Shown here: positions 58,850 to 64,000 of the stretch, one piece after another
How positions within the stretch are numbered: position 1 is the stretch's first letter
Layout: every line of letters starts with the position of its first letter
Assembly: GCA_013350335.1 (NCBI GenBank)
Contig: CM023533.1
Coordinates: 28,006,869 to 28,070,868, forward strand
Direction: 5' to 3'
DNA: 64,000 nt
From: Chimonanthus salicifolius
Lineage: Eukaryota > Streptophyta > Magnoliopsida > Laurales > Calycanthaceae
Notes under the pieces: model-generated
Told to the model about the DNA's origin: nothing
Database searches by the model: none
What the model saw: the letters and a program-made list of their open reading frames with translations, nothing else
Position numbers and translations under genes: made by a program

Positions 58850-59880
58850 TGAGGAAAACTGCACAAGTTTATAACAAACTCTAAATCATACTTGACTAGA
58901 ATTTTTAATTTCATTTCTATCTATCTCTAAATGTAGCCAAAATATTTTATCTAAAAGCAACCAAAAATTAAAAAAAAAAAATTACAGAGAAGAAAATATT
59001 GCTGTGCCTCAAAGATTTAGTCAGATGCTCTAAGATGCCTGAATATTTTCAACTTCAAATAAAAAGAAGAATAAAAAAGAAACAACACGAGAAATGCAGA
59101 TGAAAGGAAGGATGTAATTCTATTTGCAGGGCCTGGGCTGGGCTGGGCTGGGCTGCCATTTATTAAGCCAGCGTTACATGTACGCACGAGCATCTTGTCT
59201 TTGTGTGCACATGACCAGAACACCATAACATTTCATTTGTAATCACCAAAATCTCCCAAAGTAATGCCCATCAATCATCTTTCTCCTCATTTTATAAATT
59301 AATTGAAAATTTAATAGACTTTTCTTAAATATTTATGAATGTATATATATAAAAATGTTGTCAGCAAAATATGCTATAATATTAATATTTGCCACCAATA
59401 ATGAAGAAGTTTATTATAGGCCTTTTACAAATAGATTAATCACTATCATCTAAAATAAACCCCACATGAGAATTATTAAATATTTTATTTAAAAAAAATT
59501 ATATCCCTCTTTACTCAAAATTAACTACATTAGTTTTATCTTTCTCCTTTTTAAAGAAAACCCATTCCCTGCACCGAGATTAAAGCCTTTTAGTTTTTGT
59601 ATGATCCAATGGTTGATTTGTTAGCTCGTCAATGAGCGGTGGGTAACTGATGCACTGGGGTGATTTTCATTTACTATGCCATCCTTCCCTCCGAAATGAT
59701 ACATGATTCTATTACACGATTACAGTCTAATACATCCAATAAACACGTAGTCCATGCACCTGAAAAATAATAAGAATGCTAATATTTTTTATAACAAGAG
59801 ATATCGGTGTATATCTTTTCGTCACTTAAATGATGAAGACAATAGGACAAAACCATTATACCTGCTGCATAATTTTTTTG
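58850..59880. other. AT-rich intergenic DNA
   Basis: Contains a family B SINE scrap near 59007-59040 (tttagtcagatgctctaaga) and a (GGGCT)4 microsatellite at 59135-59154. Otherwise there is no supported feature. Confidence 0.5.
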
Positions 59881-59884
59881 ATTG

Positions 59885-60055
59885 GCTTATAAAGCTTATG
59901 ATGCCATTGTTTCGGAACCCTTTCTTCATATCTACTGTCATTTTCCATGGTAGGACTAAACAATGTTCATGAAACTCGCAGATACAATGGTCCAATTGTT
60001 TGGAGCAGGTGAAAATGAATGCTCGGTAATATTTCTATGGCAAATGCATTTGGTT
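59885..60055 (+). pseudogene. PILS last-exon fragment
   Basis: The intron end tcatatctactgtcattttc and the exon from 59982 (reading TMVQLFGAGENECSVIFLW-type residues) match copy 2 at 22570-22710. The acceptor context is CTCGCAG|ATACAATGG, where copy 2 has GGCAG|GTACAATGG. The match breaks near 60040, where about 12 bases are missing, and the exon never reaches its normal end. Confidence 0.85.
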
Positions 60056-61035
60056 GGCTTTTCATGGCTAATGTGAGAATTTTCCAAGTTGGATTACATA
60101 TTACATTGCGATCATTTCTTCATCTGAGTTGTCATAATCATTATCGTACACACGAAATTCATCTATTTAGAAATGGCTTTATGAGTTTTCCTCCCTCTAG
60201 TGTAAATTATACTATTACACAATCTAAAATTTAACAAGTCTTTTGTTATTTCTTCTCCTAGTGTTTTTTAGTGATCGACCTCTTCTCTTTATGTATACAA
60301 TATGTAGTCTCTCAACTTTATATATTGAGACATTGTTTGATCTTTTCCCAACATTTCTAAACTACCTCATACAAATTTCTCTCAATTTGCAATCTATCGA
60401 AACTATTCTTTATTTGAGTGTGTACATAAATTTTGGACGGCCATTGGCTGCATGTTGGGCCAATCAGGTACACTGGTAAACAAATAATTGTAGTTGATCA
60501 CTTTATGCTGAGTTGTTTTAAAGGTGTTTTGTTCTTTATTCCTGAAGATTTATACATTGAAGAAAATAATGATCTTTCACCTCAGGTAAAATTTTGTTGT
60601 TGTCACACTTTAAAAATTCAAGAACATTAATGACATTGATGGCAACTCTCAGCTTTTGGAACTATTTAAGCTTTGAGATTTTGGTTCTATTGGAATATGT
60701 TTTTTCTATGAGAGGAGAACTAGTATCTATTTAGTTCTTTGAGTCAAAAGCACCTCGAATTTGGCTATTTTCAAAAATTTATTGACTTACTTGACTCAAA
60801 ATCCTATTCAATCAAGTTAAATAGAACTCAATTGTCCAAGTTATTTCAAATTTTTAAATATAAATAGATGACAAAATTGAAATGTAAAAGGGGTGAAAAA
60901 CCATATCAGTTGATGCACCTAGGAATCCTGCTGCCAAAGGTGTCTATGCATGAGCTTAATTTTGCTTAGAGCTTTTTTTCGGGTATAGTGTTCTATCATC
61001 ATGACACTGATATGATAAAAAAATACGATCGATGC
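60056..61035. other. AT-rich intergenic DNA
   Basis: I see nothing supportable; the ORFs are short and low-complexity. Confidence 0.45.
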
Positions 61036-61039
61036 GTCC

Positions 61040-62535
61040 TCTTGTAGGTTAAGGCCTCATTTATTGCTCTCATTCTTAAGAATAATGTTGACATGTTTTG
61101 TCCTATTGCTCTATCTGATGAGATTTACAAGATGATATCTCGCATCATGGTTAATCGGTTAAAGCCCCTCATGCCTAAACTCATGAGTCCATACCAATCT
61201 GCTTTCATTCCGGGCAGGGACATAATTTGTAATATCATCCTATCTCATGATCTTATTAGGGGTCCTTCTTTCTCTGTTCTAATCAATGGTATGCCCCATG
61301 GCTTCTTCCAGAGTTCTGAAAGTCTTCGTCAAGTGATCCCTTATCCCCTTTTCTTTTCTCTATGGTGATGGAGCTCTTCTCTTCGACTATCAATGGAGCC
61401 GTGGTTGATGGGACCATTGACTGCCCTTTCAATGAGGGGAACTACACAATGTCACCTCTCTTGTTTGCAGATGACTTATTGATATTCTGTTCTGCGAACG
61501 GCAGAACTGCCTTCCATTTGAATCAGTTGCTGCAGGATTTCCACAGATTTTCTGGGCTTGCCTTTAACCCAACCAAAAGCCAAATCATTTTTTCAGGCTC
61601 CACAAGCAACAAATCATGAACATTTTGGGTATGGGAGAAGCCAGACTCCCTATCCTGTATATTGGGTTGCCTCTGTTCTCTAGCAAGCTCCAACTGGCCC
61701 ATTGCCATGGGCTCATCTCAAAAATCCGCAATAGGGTCAGTAGTTGGATCAGTTCTGGTTTGTCTTTCGCTGGAAGGCTTGAACTTTTGCGAGCTATAAT
61801 TAATGCTTTTCATATCTTTTGGGCCAATGCCTTTCTTCTCCCAAAGTCATGCATCAACTTAATTGAAAGAATCATGAGAGACTTCCTCTGGGGATCTAAA
61901 AGCAGGAAAAAAATCCACACCATCTGTTGGGAAAAAATATGTCGGCCTAAAGCTAAGGGTGACTTGGGCCTAAAGCCAATTCTTGCTATCAACGAAGCTT
62001 GTTTGGTGAAACAGTTCTGGGCAGTGGTGAATGACAAAAAAAGAGCATATGGCACATGGGTGAAGCAGAAATACTTAAAGAGGAATAATGTGTGGACCAT
62101 TAAGCTCATGGGCATGGAAATCCATCTTCTCTGTTCGTGATTTGGTCAAGAGATATACTATTATGGCTATTGGGAATGGTTCTAATACTAATCTCTGGTT
62201 TGGTCCCTGTGTGGCACCTGGCATTAGCCTTTTTGACAGATTTGGTGAATTGCCCATCTATAACCTCGGTCTTGGAATGGAGATGCCAGTGAGCAGATTT
62301 ATCAGAAGAGGCAGCTGGGCAATACCTCCCTCATTTTTAATGCTATGTCTGAAATCATCGATTTGATCAGTTGTATCACTCTGCCGGTTATCAATGTGGA
62401 TGATGTGATCGTTTGGACTGCTAGTGACAATGGGAACTTCTTAGTATCTTCTGCAATTCAAACTCGTTTCTCTTCAATTACCCAATCGTTCAAAAAAAAA
62501 TGTGATGACGTTATTCATCCAAAGCACCATGGGAA
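61040..62535 (+). pseudogene. decayed LINE reverse transcriptase
   Basis: Plant non-LTR retrotransposon sequence in several frames. In order: CPIALSDEIYKMISRIMVNR, then PYQSAFIPGRDI, a deletion after SHDLIRG, FSVLINGMPHGFF, a one-base loss in the QGDPLSP motif (61333), the active-site block LLFADDLLIFC (FADD), then LPILYIGLPLFSSKLQ, FLWGSKSRKKIH, and a weak RNase H/zinc-region part at 62088-62551. The catalytic FADD survives, but at least three frame changes and one deletion of about 100 residues make it inactive. The 5' part (endonuclease) is missing. Confidence 0.85.
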
Positions 62536-62659
62536 TCATTGTATCATATAGAACTTTTTCTACATGTCTTGATTAGCATTGGCGACTGTCAGTAGCTTCT
62601 AATGCATATATTAGATTACTCTAATCATTATCAGAAAGTGAAAAATTAGGCATTAATCT

Positions 62660-62730
62660 CAGGGGCCCTACAGGTTATTTTTAAGACCTATAACAAGGGC
62701 CTACGCTGACTGCAGCAAGGGCCGGCCCTG
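62660..62730. mobile_element. hAT element scrap
   Basis: A 71-bp segment starts CAGGGGCCCTA and ends AGGGCCGGCCCTG, terminal sequences like those of the element at 35095-36211. It may be an element collapsed by internal deletion. The flanking 8-mers do not match. Confidence 0.5.
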
Positions 62731-63029
62731 TTTATACCATAAAAAAATTAAATACAGTAGGATTAATTGAGGTGAGCAAGCCTTTGAGCTAAGTGAGTTT
62801 GGAAGTGGGGGTTCAAGGCAATGTTTTAATTATCAAACTCATAGTTGAGCTCTAGATGAGGAAGGTGGAACCTCTTAACATACAGGCATTTAGTATTGGA
62901 AGACGTAGTATGTAGGAATAAAACCTAAAACTACATTTTGTAGTATGTACGTCATCGACTTTCTAAATTCCATGCTTATAAAAAAATTTATACAAATCAT
63001 TAATTCATAATTAGATGTTATCTTTTTTT

Positions 63030-63225
63030 TTTTTTAAGACCAAAATTTTTAGGCTTTTTAAGCACTTTACTGATCTTTAGGGCATGTACAAACCACTTTA
63101 TCCACACACACTGGATAACACTAAGGAGAGTGACCCTTTTGTGTTAAGAGTGACTTGAACCAAAAATCTTCCACATCTCAGAAAAGTTCTTAACTGTCAA
63201 ACCAACCCACACAAGTTGTGCTATC
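63030..63225 (-). mobile_element. tRNA-derived SINE (family B)
   Basis: The reverse-strand tail, ttttaagaccaaaatttt, GGGCATGTACAAACCAC, CACACACACTGGATAACACTA, is followed by the diverged head region (gagtgacttgaacc, then ccaacccacacaagttg). Confidence 0.6.
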
Positions 63226-64000
63226 TTATTTATACGAGGTATGCTTCTTGTGAGAAATGGTTTTTGTTACTAGATATGTCTTCCTTACTACAATTTTAGG
63301 TTTCATTGATCTCTCCATTCTCTTATTTCCTAGGACTTGCCACGCGCCATTTCTTTGTATAATTGTTGTCTTTCACACTAACTTCATGTTCAAACAATAT
63401 TAAATAGTAATCTTTAATTATACATTCTGCATTTTTTTTTGTTGATCTTATTTATCTCGAAATCTATTATTTTTTCACGTGTATTTTATCTTCTTCATCG
63501 TCATCATTATCTTTACTTTAGAAAACCTAATATTGTACTTTAATATTTTTCTTCTTTATACTAGTGTTTATGCGATTTGTTTTAGAATTTTTTTTAGGCG
63601 ATTTGCTTTAGAAAGTTTTCTTCACAATCTTAACTTATTTTTTAAGTAGATTGTTGTCTTACTAATCAGTACCTCATTTCCTTAAAACAATGTACATCAA
63701 GAAATTTAAATTCTTATTGTTGAACTTGTTCTTAGTTATTTGCAAATGGATGACACAAAAAAGAAGCTTAGAAATTCGTTGCTGAAAGTTCGAAGAAACA
63801 AAAACACTTCCTTTCATCACTACAGTGTTCTGTTTAAGGACAGAATGGCATATTTATTCCACAATCTCATACAGAGGCAAAATATTATAAATTATATCAT
63901 TGTGTTTCAAATATCGTTACCACTTCTGCTCATCGGTCAGGCCAGATTTTGAGTTTGCCAAGCTCGGGCCCAAATTGTAATTAAAGGTCTGATGTTTAAG
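63226..64000. other. AT-rich DNA to window end
   Basis: No supported gene; the 70-codon ORF at 63740 has no recognisable features. The stretch 62740-63029 is likewise empty. Confidence 0.4.

Noticed and set aside
1..64000. CRISPR arrays, operons, rRNA or intact tRNA genes
   Set aside because: Tandem repeats here lack regular spacers, and tRNA-like stretches are SINE heads without a foldable full tRNA by eye.

Overview
This window is plant nuclear DNA. It is AT-rich and gene-poor. Its genes are intron-split with GT/AG junctions and plant family signatures, and it is crowded with plant-type transposable elements: LTR retrotransposons primed by initiator-Met tRNA, hAT elements with 8-bp target duplications, tRNA-derived SINEs and a LINE. 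Nothing in it suggests operons, CRISPR, or an organelle or bacterial origin. The species cannot be named from the sequence. All coding calls rest on reading the translations by eye; no search was run.

Two gene families dominate. (1) PIN-LIKES (PILS) auxin carriers, PILS1/3/5-like. A ten-exon copy lies at 8238-15894 and a second ten-exon copy at 18890-22780, both on the plus strand. Three partial copies lie at 1-578 (exon 2), 50402-51220 (exons 5/6) and 59885-60055 (exon 10). The first full copy has an exon 5 frameshift and a 4-bp duplication in exon 9. The second is out of frame only between the end of exon 1 and exon 2. (2) A complete three-exon mitochondrial p32/MAM33 glycoprotein-family gene on the minus strand at 51734-58482, with a truncated pseudogene copy at 45046-45920. 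The p32 copies alternate with PILS debris, so the right half of the window looks like a rearranged segmental duplication.

Layout: 1-0.6 kb PILS exon fragment; 0.6-8 kb mostly empty AT-rich DNA with small repeats, a SINE and a copia-type remnant; 8.2-15.9 kb PILS copy 1, with a solo LTR and a tandem duplication in intron 5; 16-18.9 kb MITE debris and the leader of PILS copy 2; 18.9-22.8 kb PILS copy 2; 23-30 kb repeats (hAT, SINEs, a clean MITE with a paralogous empty site); 30.85-34.85 kb a 4-kb inverted repeat carrying two tail-to-tail copies of a plant transposon ORF; 35.1-36.2 kb a second copy of the hAT element; 38.2-39 kb a repeated unknown module; 39.8-42.05 kb a second large inverted repeat whose arms hold decayed NYN-domain coding sequence; 44.3-46.1 kb p32 pseudogene; 46.77-50.04 kb a complete non-autonomous LTR retrotransposon carrying two PP2C phosphatase segments in reversed order; 50.4-51.2 kb PILS fragment split by a MITE; 51.7-58.6 kb p32 gene with SINE-rich introns; 59.9 kb PILS exon 10 fragment; 61-62.5 kb decayed LINE; 63 kb SINE.

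The host genes act separately. PILS proteins are ER-membrane auxin carriers that set intracellular auxin pools. p32/MAM33 proteins are acidic mitochondrial matrix proteins. Their proximity here reflects duplication history, not a shared pathway.
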